DNA of 64,000 nucleotides. Source: RGIG3077 sp045541475. Its GTDB lineage: Bacteria; Bacillota; Clostridia; Oscillospirales; Ruminococcaceae. The position numbers and the translations under genes are program-made. The notes beneath the pieces were generated by a model that did no database searches, was not told the DNA's origin, and saw only the letters and a program-made list of their open reading frames with translations. The DNA is taken from NCBI GenBank assembly GCA_045541475.1, contig JAZQJI010000025.1:1-64000 (forward strand). The letters run 5' to 3'. Shown one piece after another: positions 25,894-34,188 of this stretch (the first letter of the stretch is position 1; each line of letters begins with the position of its first letter).

Positions 25894-28686
25894 TTATACA
25901 TTTTGTGCACAGCGTGCGCAAAGTGTGGGATGATCAGCATTAGTGCCAACAGTTTCGCTGTATTTCCAACAACGTTCACACTTGGCATCAGTTGTCTTAA
26001 CAACGCTATAAGATACTCCAGCAAAAGCTTCGCTTACAAATTCAAGATCATTTTCACTTGCAAAAACAACCTTTGAAACGATAAGGATTTCAGCCAAATC
26101 ATCTTGCGACATATCAAAAGGAAGTTTATCAGCATTGTTAATTGTAAGACAAGCTTCAAGCGGTGCACCGATAAGTTTTTCAGCACGCTTTACTTCAAGC
26201 GCCTTGTTCACTTCTTCACGAAGCTTAACAATGTTATCCCACTTTTCAACAAAAGCAGAATCTAATGTCAAACCACTCTTCTCAGGAAGATCGTTAAAGA
26301 ATACAGATTCACTATCTTCGCAAGCAAGATGGGGCATATAGTTCCAGATTTCATCTGCTGTAAATGTGAGAATAGGTGCGATAAGTCTGGCAACACCACT
26401 TAAAATACGGTACATAGCAGTAAGCGCACTGCGACGCTCAACTGAATCAACCTTAGTGCAGTAGAGTCTATCTTTGATGATATCAAGATAGAAATTAGAC
26501 ATTTCTCTTACGCAGAAATTATGAATTTCATGGAAAACAATGTGGAACTCATATTCATCATAAGCAGCCTTAACTTTATCAATAAGTCTGTCAAGACGCA
26601 TTAAAGTCCACTTGTCGATTTCATACATATCGCAAGTATCAACAGCATCTGCTTCAGGGTTGAATACTTTATCTTCACCCATTGTAAGATTGCCCAAGAT
26701 AAATCTTGCTGTATTTCTGAACTTTTTGTAAGCTTCACTGAGCTGCTTGAACAAAGAATGTGATGTTTTGATATCACTGTGATAGTCGCTTGAAGCAACC
26801 CAAAGTCTTAACACATCGCCGCCGTACTGCTTGATGATTTCTTCAGGAGCAATACCGTTACCTGCGGATTTATGCATAAACTTGCCCTTTTCATCAACAA
26901 CCATACCATGTGTGCATACCTGTTTGTAAGGAGCACAGCCCTGCCATACAACAGAAGTGAGCAGTGATGACTGGAACCAACCACGGTACTGATCGTTGCC
27001 TTCAAGATAAAGATCACACGGATTGCAGAGCTCTTCATAATTTTCAAGAACTGCCGCATGTGATACACCGCTATCAAACCAAACGTCAAAGATATCTGTT
27101 TCTTTTGTGAATTCGCCACAGCCACAGTCACACTTAACAGTAGAAGGAATAAAGTCCTTAACATCAGTTGTATACCAAGCATCTGAGCTTTCCTTAGCGA
27201 AAAGTTCAGAAATCGCCTTGATTGTTTCATCAGTAACAATAGGTTTGCCGCAATCTTTACAATAAATTACAGGAATAGGAACGCCCCATGTACGCTGACG
27301 CGAAATGCACCAGTCGCTTCTATCCATAACCATGTTCTTGATGCGGTCTTCGCCCCAAGCGGGATACCATTTAACCTCTTCAATAGCCTTTACTGTTTCG
27401 TCACGGAAATCCTTAACACTACAGAACCACTGTTCAGTAGCGCGGAAGATTACAGGGTTTTTACATCTCCAGCAATGAGGATACTGGTGTTCAATCTTTT
27501 CAATAGCAAGCAAGCTGCCATTTTCAGAAATATGTTCTGCAATAGCCTTGTTTGCTTCATCAGTTGTAAGACCTGCAAATTGACCTGCCTGATCGTTAAG
27601 TCTGCCGTTAGCATCAACAGGAACGATAATCGGAATTTCAGGATACTTTTTGCAAACCTCAAAGTCCTCAACACCGTGTCCGGGAGCTGTATGTACACAG
27701 CCTGTACCACTATCAAGTGTTACATGATCACCAACGATTACAGGTGAAAATCTATCAATAAATGGGTGATTTGTCTTGATATTTTCAAGGCTGCTACCCT
27801 TGAAGGAACCGATGCATTCGTAATTCTCAATCTTTGCTGCTGCCATAGCAGTATCAACAAGATCGCGAGCCATGCAATAGTATTCATCGTTAACTTTTAC
27901 AAGTGTATATTCATAATCGGGACCCACACAAATTGCAAGGTTACCGGGTAATGTCCATGTAGTAGTTGTCCAGATTACAAAATAAACCTTATTCAAATCA
28001 ACTCCAAGATCGGAGAATACACCAAGATCATCAGCAACCTGGAATTTTACATAAATAGAATAGCAAGTATCGTTAGCATATTCAATTTCAGCTTCAGCCA
28101 ATGCTGTTTTACAATCCGGGCACCAATGTACAGGCTTAAGTCCTTTATACATATATCCGGCTTTTGCCATTTTACCGAATACTTCAACCTGCTTTGCTTC
28201 AAATTCAGGCTTTAAGGTAAGGTAAGGATTATCATAATCAGCCCATACACCAAGACGTTTGAATTGTTTTTTCTGTCCATCAAGGCAAGAAAGAGCAAAC
28301 TCACGACAGTGCTTACGAAGAACTTCAGGGGGTACAGCGCCGTTCTCGACGCCAATAGCCTTCATTGCCTTAAGTTCAATAGGCAGACCGTGAGTATCCC
28401 AACCGGGAACAAAAGGAACACAATAGCCATTCATGCTCTTATATTTGTTGATAATATCCTTCAATATCTTGTTAAGGGCCGTACCAAGATGGATTTCGCC
28501 ATTTGCATAGGGAGGGCCATCATGCAAAACAAACTTAGGCTTGCCAGCATTCTTTTCAACAAGCTTGTAGTAAACTCTGTTCTTTTCCCATTTTTCGAGA
28601 GTTTCAGGTTCTCTTACCGGTAGATTTCCACGCATGGGAAAATCAGTTTTAGGGAGGTTAATTGTCTTATTATAATCCTGTGCCAT
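25894..28686 (-). CDS. ileS: Isoleucyl-tRNA synthetase
   Basis: 930-aa class I synthetase that charges tRNA-Ile. The HIGH-type motif is in GPPYANGEIHLG (~residues 57-68), the editing domain spans ~200-390, the WCISRQRTWGVPIP stretch is present, and the C-terminus has the zinc site CERCWKY...CARC. The KMSKS loop reads FMHKS, keeping the second Lys but not the first. Length is normal for the bacterial type. It follows divIVA, as in many Firmicutes. There is no room for a T-box leader: only ~70 nt lie between divIVA and this start. Confidence 0.95.
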   Translation of the reverse strand: MAQDYNKTINLPKTDFPMRGNLPVREPETLEKWEKNRVYYKLVEKNAGKPKFVLHDGPPYANGEIHLGTALNKILKDIINKYKSMNGYCVPFVPGWDTHGLPIELKAMKAIGVENGAVPPEVLRKHCREFALSCLDGQKKQFKRLGVWADYDNPYLTLKPEFEAKQVEVFGKMAKAGYMYKGLKPVHWCPDCKTALAEAEIEYANDTCYSIYVKFQVADDLGVFSDLGVDLNKVYFVIWTTTTWTLPGNLAICVGPDYEYTLVKVNDEYYCMARDLVDTAMAAAKIENYECIGSFKGSSLENIKTNHPFIDRFSPVIVGDHVTLDSGTGCVHTAPGHGVEDFEVCKKYPEIPIIVPVDANGRLNDQAGQFAGLTTDEANKAIAEHISENGSLLAIEKIEHQYPHCWRCKNPVIFRATEQWFCSVKDFRDETVKAIEEVKWYPAWGEDRIKNMVMDRSDWCISRQRTWGVPIPVIYCKDCGKPIVTDETIKAISELFAKESSDAWYTTDVKDFIPSTVKCDCGCGEFTKETDIFDVWFDSGVSHAAVLENYEELCNPCDLYLEGNDQYRGWFQSSLLTSVVWQGCAPYKQVCTHGMVVDEKGKFMHKSAGNGIAPEEIIKQYGGDVLRLWVASSDYHSDIKTSHSLFKQLSEAYKKFRNTARFILGNLTMGEDKVFNPEADAVDTCDMYEIDKWTLMRLDRLIDKVKAAYDEYEFHIVFHEIHNFCVREMSNFYLDIIKDRLYCTKVDSVERRSALTAMYRILSGVARLIAPILTFTADEIWNYMPHLACEDSESVFFNDLPEKSGLTLDSAFVEKWDNIVKLREEVNKALEVKRAEKLIGAPLEACLTINNADKLPFDMSQDDLAEILIVSKVVFASENDLEFVSEAFAGVSYSVVKTTDAKCERCWKYSETVGTNADHPTLCARCAQNV

Positions 28687-28723
28687 ATATATATTTACCT
28701 TTCACAAATTTTATATAACCGCA

Positions 28724-28752
28724 GAAAACGGCTTTATCAAGCCGTTTTCTAG
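28724..28752 (-). terminator. Hairpin between divIVA and ileS
   Basis: An 11-bp stem (AGAAAACGGCT with AGCCGTTTTCT, 6-nt loop). On the minus strand only TTTTCTGCGG follows, so termination is probably partial and some read-through into ileS is likely. Confidence 0.5.
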
Positions 28753-28757
28753 ATATA

Positions 28758-29792
28758 TCAGTTTTTATTGTTGTTTGAACCGAACTGCAAATCACCGTAA
28801 AACTTGCTGGGAACGGGCTGACTAAGAGGAATTGCATTAGCAGCATTAGCAATAACTTCATTCTCCTTAAGTACAGCAACTTCTTCAACAGATTCTTCAG
28901 CAGCTTCTTCAACATTTTCAGCTGCTTCTGCTGCTGCTTCTTCTGTTGTTGCTTCAGCGACTTCAGCGACTTCAGCCACTTCTTCAACAGCTTCCCCTAC
29001 TGTTTCTTCTTCAAGCTCATCAGCTGAAGGAATTGCAGCTTCATCAGTACTTTCGTCCTTGCTTGCATCGTCTACTGTTTCTTCTTCAGCATTTTCAGCT
29101 TCGTCAGAATCAGCTTCGTCTTCATCAATTTCTTCTTCGTCCTCGTATTCTTCCTCTTCGTCTTCAACTTCGGGAATGCTTACGATAAGCTCAAGATGCT
29201 TTTTATACATATCAAGCAATTCTTTCTTGAAATCAGAAACGTCTTTCTGAATTCTGTCAAGTTCGTTTTCCTGTTCTTCTATCTGAAGTTCGATTTCAAT
29301 TGTCTTCTCTTCGTAATCATTTTCAGCCTTAGCAGTAAGGTCAGCATATTTCTGCTTACATTCTTCAATAAGCTTATCATATTCTGCCTTGCCGTCAGCT
29401 TTCATTTTTTCATTTTCTTCTTGTGTTTCCTTGCGAATTCTATCAGCTTCAAGATTTGCAATTTCAACTTCTCGCTTAGCTTCTTCAACCATCTTTTCAG
29501 ATTTCTGGCGCGATTCGTCAATAATACCGTCAGCTTTTTCCTGAGCTTCGCCAACAATCTTACGCTTTTCTTTCTGAGCAGAAAGTAGAGCATCCTTGAG
29601 GGCTTCCTCGTCCTGCCTGTATTCTCTTACCTTATCAGCAAGTATACCAATCTTGCCTTCAAGCTCCTCCTTTTCACTCTGAAGCTTCGCAAACTCAGCC
29701 GCTACCTGACGAAGATAATCTTCTACCTCTTCACAAGTATAGCCAAGACGCGCAGACTCAAATCTCTTGCTGCTGATTTCGGTTGCATTCAT
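28758..29792 (-). CDS. divIVA: DivIVA-family polar/septal protein with long acidic tail
   Basis: 344 aa. The N-terminal ~35 residues (KRFESARLGYTCEEVEDYLRQV) are the membrane-curvature-binding DivIVA domain, followed by a coiled coil to ~residue 205. Next comes a ~110-residue Glu/Asp/Ala/Val low-complexity segment, then a short non-acidic end (VPSKFYGDLQFGSN). DivIVA marks poles and septa and recruits division or wall-growth proteins. The tail roughly doubles the length of B. subtilis DivIVA (164 aa). The gene is in the standard place after ylmH and before ileS. Confidence 0.9.
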   Translation of the reverse strand: MNATEISSKRFESARLGYTCEEVEDYLRQVAAEFAKLQSEKEELEGKIGILADKVREYRQDEEALKDALLSAQKEKRKIVGEAQEKADGIIDESRQKSEKMVEEAKREVEIANLEADRIRKETQEENEKMKADGKAEYDKLIEECKQKYADLTAKAENDYEEKTIEIELQIEEQENELDRIQKDVSDFKKELLDMYKKHLELIVSIPEVEDEEEEYEDEEEIDEDEADSDEAENAEEETVDDASKDESTDEAAIPSADELEEETVGEAVEEVAEVAEVAEATTEEAAAEAAENVEEAAEESVEEVAVLKENEVIANAANAIPLSQPVPSKFYGDLQFGSNNNKN

Positions 29793-29804
29793 GAGAAAAA
29801 CCTC

Positions 29805-30569
29805 CTAAATATATTTATTGATATTAATTCTTATTTTTCCTTTTTTGGAAAGTCCGCAAACTTCGGACAAAATAAACTTACCGTGACCTTTTATTGAAAA
29901 TACATCACCTTGAGATATTTTCACGCCACAGGAATATACATCACGACAATTTAACTTTACGCCGTTTCTCGTTATTACCTTTTGCGCGTTTTCACGACTA
30001 AGTCTAAGCGCCAATGCTACTAAACAATCAAGCCTTAAAGATGAAATACTGCCGGATATTACCTGCATATCACAGCTACTTTTATCAGCAAACTCATCGC
30101 ATATCTCACAGAATACTGTGCAGTTTCCAACGCTTGTAAGTTCTGTAATTATAGCGGGTGCTAACTTTTGTGAAATGGCTATATAAGCACAATTATCACA
30201 AACCGAAATATCTCCGATCTTTTCACGTTTAATTTTCAAGGATATAAGTGCACCCAAATAATCGCGATGGGAAAGCTTTTTATCAGCCTTATATGATATC
30301 TTTATGCAAGATATCGGAAAATCATGTAAATCGACCTCATAAGGTGATATGCAAAGCATATTTCGTTCGGCATTTTCAAAACCGCCGTGAAACGTTATAT
30401 TGCAAGAAGACAATTTCTTCAAAACGCCTTTTGCTACATCAAGCTGTCGCATATCTAAAAAATCTGTAAAATAGGCACAATTATGTTTTGAAGCGCTATA
30501 AGCCAGATCTTCTATTCTTGATATAAGCGATTTATCCTCTTTTAAGGGTATACCGTTTATCGAACTCAA
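29805..30569 (-). CDS. ylmH: YlmH-family S4-domain RNA-binding protein
   Basis: 254 aa. The N-terminal and middle parts match the YlmH fold (HRDYLGALISLKIKREKIGDI), and residues ~180-245 form an S4 RNA-binding domain (SSLRLDCLVALALRLSRENA). YlmH homologues bind ribosomes or 50S particles and help rescue stalled complexes. It overlaps sepF by 4 nt and precedes divIVA by 12 nt, the usual Firmicute division-cluster order. Confidence 0.87.
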   Translation of the reverse strand: MSSINGIPLKEDKSLISRIEDLAYSASKHNCAYFTDFLDMRQLDVAKGVLKKLSSCNITFHGGFENAERNMLCISPYEVDLHDFPISCIKISYKADKKLSHRDYLGALISLKIKREKIGDISVCDNCAYIAISQKLAPAIITELTSVGNCTVFCEICDEFADKSSCDMQVISGSISSLRLDCLVALALRLSRENAQKVITRNGVKLNCRDVYSCGVKISQGDVFSIKGHGKFILSEVCGLSKKGKIRININKYI

Positions 30570-30967
30570 AGCAGAACGCCGCTGCTTTCAAGCTCGCCAA
30601 CAAGATCTTCACCGACAAAACCTACATTGTAGGGTGTAATAATAAATGTGTTATTAGCAACAGGTTTGATGTGTCCGCCGTTTGCATAAGCAACACCGCC
30701 AAGGAAGTCGATAATTCTTCTTGTAACATCAGGTGTTGTAGATTCAAGATTAAGAACTATTGTCTTTTTTGAATTGAGGTGATCAGCAATCTGCTTTGTA
30801 TCACTGAACTGTTCGGGCTTAACAAGAATAACCTGAAGCTGTGCTGTTGCGTGAATGTTAACAACCTTATTTCTCTTATCTTCAGGTGATTCGGTAGTGT
30901 TTTCTACAGTTGTTTCCTCTTCTTCTTCACCAAAGATCCATTCTTTGAAATTTTCTATAATTCCCAT
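30566..30967 (-). CDS. sepF: Cell division protein SepF
   Basis: 133 aa. The first residues (MGIIENFKEWIFG) fit the amphipathic membrane-binding helix, then an acidic linker and the C-terminal SepF domain (~48-130; VILVKPEQFSDTKQIADHL, INFLGG-like DFLGGVAYANGG). SepF tethers FtsZ to the membrane and shapes the septum. It lies upstream of ylmH with a 4-nt overlap and downstream of yggS. Confidence 0.9.
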   Translation of the reverse strand: MGIIENFKEWIFGEEEEETTVENTTESPEDKRNKVVNIHATAQLQVILVKPEQFSDTKQIADHLNSKKTIVLNLESTTPDVTRRIIDFLGGVAYANGGHIKPVANNTFIITPYNVGFVGEDLVGELESSGVLL

Positions 30968-31018
30968 ATTTTTCTCCGTTCCCGACTGAAATAACAGTCG
31001 ATATATTTTTGATAAAGT

Positions 31019-31699
31019 TTATTGATAAATTCTTGAACCGAATATTGCCGTGCCAAGCCTTACGATATTTGAACCATACTTAACAGCGGTTGCGTAATCA
31101 TTAGACATACCCATCGACAAAATATCCATATTAACATTATCATACTTTTTTGCCTTTTTGTCAATAAAAAGTTTTTGCATTTTATATAAATATTTTTCGC
31201 TGTTTGGTGGCGGTATAGTCATAAGCCCGCAAATTCGTACATTTTCAAGCTTTGATATTGCCAAAATATTTTCGTCAAGCGCACTTTCATCAAAGCCACT
31301 TTTACTTATTTCGCTGCCAATATTAACCTCTAGCAATATATCTTTGATGATATCAAGCTTTTTTGCTTGTTTATCTATCTCTAAAGCAAGCTTTAAAGAA
31401 TCCACCGAATGTATCATTGAAACACTATCAATAATATATTTAACTTTGTTTGTTTGCAACGTGCCAATGAAATGAACATCAGCAGAACTATCATAAAAAT
31501 CCTTTTTTGAAAGATACTCTTGTACTCTGTTTTCGCCAAGAAGCTTTATACCACAGCCGATCGCCTCGTTCACTCTTTCAAATTCGACTGTTTTTGTAAC
31601 AGCCATGATATCGACTGTTTCATCACTTTTACGATATTTCGATTTTGCTTCATCAATTTCAAAAACTATGCGTTTGATATTTTCAGAAATCTGTGACAT
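31019..31699 (-). CDS. yggS: YggS/PLPBP-family pyridoxal phosphate homeostasis protein
   Basis: 226-aa PLP-binding TIM barrel. The PLP Lys is in MAVTKTV (~residue 35), and family motifs LGENRVQEYL, HFIGTLQTNKVKY and LSMGMSNDY are present. It controls free pyridoxal phosphate and is not an active racemase. Its ATG overlaps the stop of the upstream membrane adaptor gene by one base (TAATG). It corresponds to ylmE of the Bacillus division cluster. Confidence 0.9.
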   Translation of the reverse strand: MSQISENIKRIVFEIDEAKSKYRKSDETVDIMAVTKTVEFERVNEAIGCGIKLLGENRVQEYLSKKDFYDSSADVHFIGTLQTNKVKYIIDSVSMIHSVDSLKLALEIDKQAKKLDIIKDILLEVNIGSEISKSGFDESALDENILAISKLENVRICGLMTIPPPNSEKYLYKMQKLFIDKKAKKYDNVNMDILSMGMSNDYATAVKYGSNIVRLGTAIFGSRIYQ

Positions 31700-32895
31700 T
31701 ATCCGCCAACTCCTTCCAAAACAATATCATCATAAAGCGCAAGATATTGAGAATCGTTCTTAATTTCGGATATTATGTAATCATCCTGCTCATATATAAT
31801 GCTGATTTTTTTAAATTTTACCTGGTCACCAATAAGAACATAGACGCCCTTTTCGCCATCATCTGAAAAGCGTATTGTCTCTCTTGGTACTTTTATACCT
31901 TCAAAAACGTCTGTTTTTGTCATTTCAACATCTTCAATGCGTCTTGAAACAACATCAGAATTTACAATATCACAAGAAAGTACAAGTATGCTTTGTCTAA
32001 AATCACCTGTTGAGCGGATATCTTCAATCTTTGCAGTTATCTGCGATTGTGACAACATCAAATTGAGGTCAACATAGTCACCAACCTGAAAAATCTTTTC
32101 AGAATTATCTATTACTGCAACCATTTTCCACGAAAGTCCGTTAATTACTTTGCCGATTGTTCCGATTGTTTCAGTTTCACCAGCCGCTACTATTTGCTGT
32201 ATATCTTCAACAGTAAGCTCATCAATCATCGATATATTCAGAATATTCTCAAAACCATCAGTTTTGCTAACAAAGAATCCTGATTTATCAGATGTAATAG
32301 TGCTGAGCGGTGCTTGCATAGAAGCGTTAAGCGAATTAATTTCGCTTTGTATCTGTGATATTCTTTCATCAAAGCTTGATATTTCACCGGTTATAATCTG
32401 CATAGTGCAAAGGTTGATAAAAAGTTGTTCTCTCTCTTCCTTTAAACCTTCCATATCACCGGTTTCCATGCAACGCATTATACCTTGATAATTATCGTTA
32501 ATCTTGGAAGTAACTTCGGCAGGTTGCGCCGCTTCAATAGTGCCAAGATTTTGTATACTTTGCAGAACCGAAAGCTCATGTTCAAGCTCTTCAATCCTTC
32601 TTGTAGCTTCAGCGTTGCTGTTGCTTGAATAAACCTCAGCAATAACGGTATTAACACCAATTTTACCGCCGTCATCGATTACATAGCTTATGACACCGGT
32701 TGTTGCACTGCCGTTGATAACTTCTTCATCTCGGACATATACGCCATCAAAAACCATTGAATATGAAGAAGAACAGGGCAATGCGGCCACAGTTACATAT
32801 TCTTCCTTTAGCATGAAATATGCCTGGCTGAAAACTGTTAATAAAATAAAAACGCTTAAGATAAATATTACAACTTTAACTGTTCTTGTATTCAT
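31699..32895 (-). CDS. HlyD-like membrane-anchored adaptor protein
   Basis: About 398 aa. A single N-terminal membrane segment (VVIFILSVFILLTVFSQAYF) is followed by an outside part: a short lipoyl/barrel-like segment (GVYVRDEEVI...GVISYVIDDGGKI), a coiled-coil stretch (~100-200) and beta-rich C-terminal domains. This is the layout of HlyD/EmrA-type adaptors. No partner ABC, MFS or RND pump is adjacent. It overlaps hfq by 20 nt and yggS by 1 nt, so it belongs to the division/hfq transcript. The ATG at 32895 is preferred to upstream starts that lie deeper in hfq; GGAAAAGAG is a weak ribosome-binding site. Confidence 0.65.
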   Translation of the reverse strand: MNTRTVKVVIFILSVFILLTVFSQAYFMLKEEYVTVAALPCSSSYSMVFDGVYVRDEEVINGSATTGVISYVIDDGGKIGVNTVIAEVYSSNSNAEATRRIEELEHELSVLQSIQNLGTIEAAQPAEVTSKINDNYQGIMRCMETGDMEGLKEEREQLFINLCTMQIITGEISSFDERISQIQSEINSLNASMQAPLSTITSDKSGFFVSKTDGFENILNISMIDELTVEDIQQIVAAGETETIGTIGKVINGLSWKMVAVIDNSEKIFQVGDYVDLNLMLSQSQITAKIEDIRSTGDFRQSILVLSCDIVNSDVVSRRIEDVEMTKTDVFEGIKVPRETIRFSDDGEKGVYVLIGDQVKFKKISIIYEQDDYIISEIKNDSQYLALYDDIVLEGVGG

Positions 32896-33136
32896 TACTC
32901 TTTTCCGCGGCATCAAGTATAGAAATAGATTTAGCAGGAGATATTGTAGAAATTGCGTGCTTGTACACAAGATTTTGTCTACCTTCGCAATCAAGAATAA
33001 CCGTAAAGCTATCAAAGCCCTTTACGTATCCTTTAAACTGATAGCCGTTGGTGAGATAAATCGTAACAACAATGTGTTCCTTTCTCGCCTGGTTCAAAAA
33101 TACATCCTGAAGATTTAATGCCGTTTTGTTATTCAT
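32876..33136 (-). CDS. hfq: RNA chaperone Hfq
   Basis: 86 aa. Sm1 motif (TIYLTNGYQFKGYVKGFDSF) and Sm2 (NLVYKHAISTI, with the conserved KHA) are intact, so an RNA-binding hexamer is expected. The short C-terminal tail (~15 residues) ends in Lys/Asn/Ser. ATG 33136 follows GGAGGA by 5 nt. It sits after miaA, as in many bacteria. Confidence 0.93.
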   Translation of the reverse strand: MNNKTALNLQDVFLNQARKEHIVVTIYLTNGYQFKGYVKGFDSFTVILDCEGRQNLVYKHAISTISPAKSISILDAAEKSNEYKNS

Positions 33137-33227
33137 AACATCCTCCAAAAAAATAAAATAAAATTAAATAAAACTACGTGCAAAAAAGCGTAGGCACGTA
33201 AAAATAAAAATCTATGCTTACATTATA

Positions 33228-34184
33228 TCACAAAAAATTGTTTTTGGCTATAATTTTTTTAAATTTTTCCAATTTATTTTGGGAATTTGTATTTTCATCG
33301 CAAAAAACCCAATTTATGCGTTCATCACGTCGAAACCAAGTAAGCTGTCTTTTAGCATATCTGCGCGTTTCTTGCTTAATTTTATCCACGCATGATTTCA
33401 AATCAGATGTACCGTTAAAATACGGCAAAAGTTCTTTAACACCGATAGCCTGCGCCGATGTAACGCCTAAATCCTTGTTATCATAAGCATTTTTAGCTTC
33501 ATCAAGCAGACCTTGTTCTATCATAATATCAACACGATGGTTAATTCTGTCATACAGATATTCTCTATCTTCAAAGTCAATACCAAGCATCAAACAATCA
33601 TAAGGCGAAGGATTACGCCTGCTCAAAGTTTTTTGCTGCGATAAGGTTTTGCCGGTGATTTCATAAACTTCAAGCGCACGAATGATGCGGTTAAGGTTAT
33701 TAGCATGCAGATTGTCGGCAGTTTTCGGATCTATTTTGCGAAGCTTTTCAAGCATTTTTTCATTGCCGATTTCTTTTGCCAAGTCAGTCAATTTGCTTCG
33801 CACAACACCAGAATCATTATCTTCTTCATCAAAAGTGATATTATCGACAAGTGAAGATATATAAAGCCCCGTTCCGCCAACAACTATCGGCAACTTTCCC
33901 CTACTGTGTATATCTGCAATAACCTTTCTGGCAGATTCAAGATAAGAAGCAACGCTGTATTTTTCATTACGTTGAACTACGCTTATCATGTGGTGCGGTA
34001 TGCCTTGCATTTCTTCGACAGTAGGCTTTGCAGTTGCAATATCAAGACCAACATAAACCTGCATAGAATCAGCTGATACAACCTCACCGTTATATTCCTT
34101 GGCAAGCAAAATTCCTACATCACTTTTACCTGATGCGGTGGGACCGCAAACGACTAAAAGCTTTTGTTTTTTGGTATTTTCCAT
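33228..34184 (-). CDS. miaA: tRNA dimethylallyltransferase
   Basis: 318-aa enzyme that adds the isopentenyl group to A37 of tRNAs reading UNN codons. Walker A GPTASGKS near residue 15, DSMQVY and PHHM are typical, and DEEDN...TAQAIG-like elements follow. ATG 34184 is 4 nt after mutL; an upstream TTG overlapping mutL (34211) is possible. MiaB, encoded at 39577, acts on its product. Confidence 0.93.
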   Translation of the reverse strand: MENTKKQKLLVVCGPTASGKSDVGILLAKEYNGEVVSADSMQVYVGLDIATAKPTVEEMQGIPHHMISVVQRNEKYSVASYLESARKVIADIHSRGKLPIVVGGTGLYISSLVDNITFDEEDNDSGVVRSKLTDLAKEIGNEKMLEKLRKIDPKTADNLHANNLNRIIRALEVYEITGKTLSQQKTLSRRNPSPYDCLMLGIDFEDREYLYDRINHRVDIMIEQGLLDEAKNAYDNKDLGVTSAQAIGVKELLPYFNGTSDLKSCVDKIKQETRRYAKRQLTWFRRDERINWVFCDENTNSQNKLEKFKKIIAKNNFL

Positions 34185-34188
34185 TAAT

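Noticed and set aside
28687..28757. Possible T-box leader for ileS
   Set aside because: Only about 70 nt separate divIVA from ileS, with one simple hairpin; no T-box sequence (TGGNACC) is present.
28670..29593. Several open frames (both strands) rich in Leu, Lys, Ser or Gln over divIVA
   Set aside because: They arise from the low-complexity Glu/Ala/Val codons of divIVA read in other frames.
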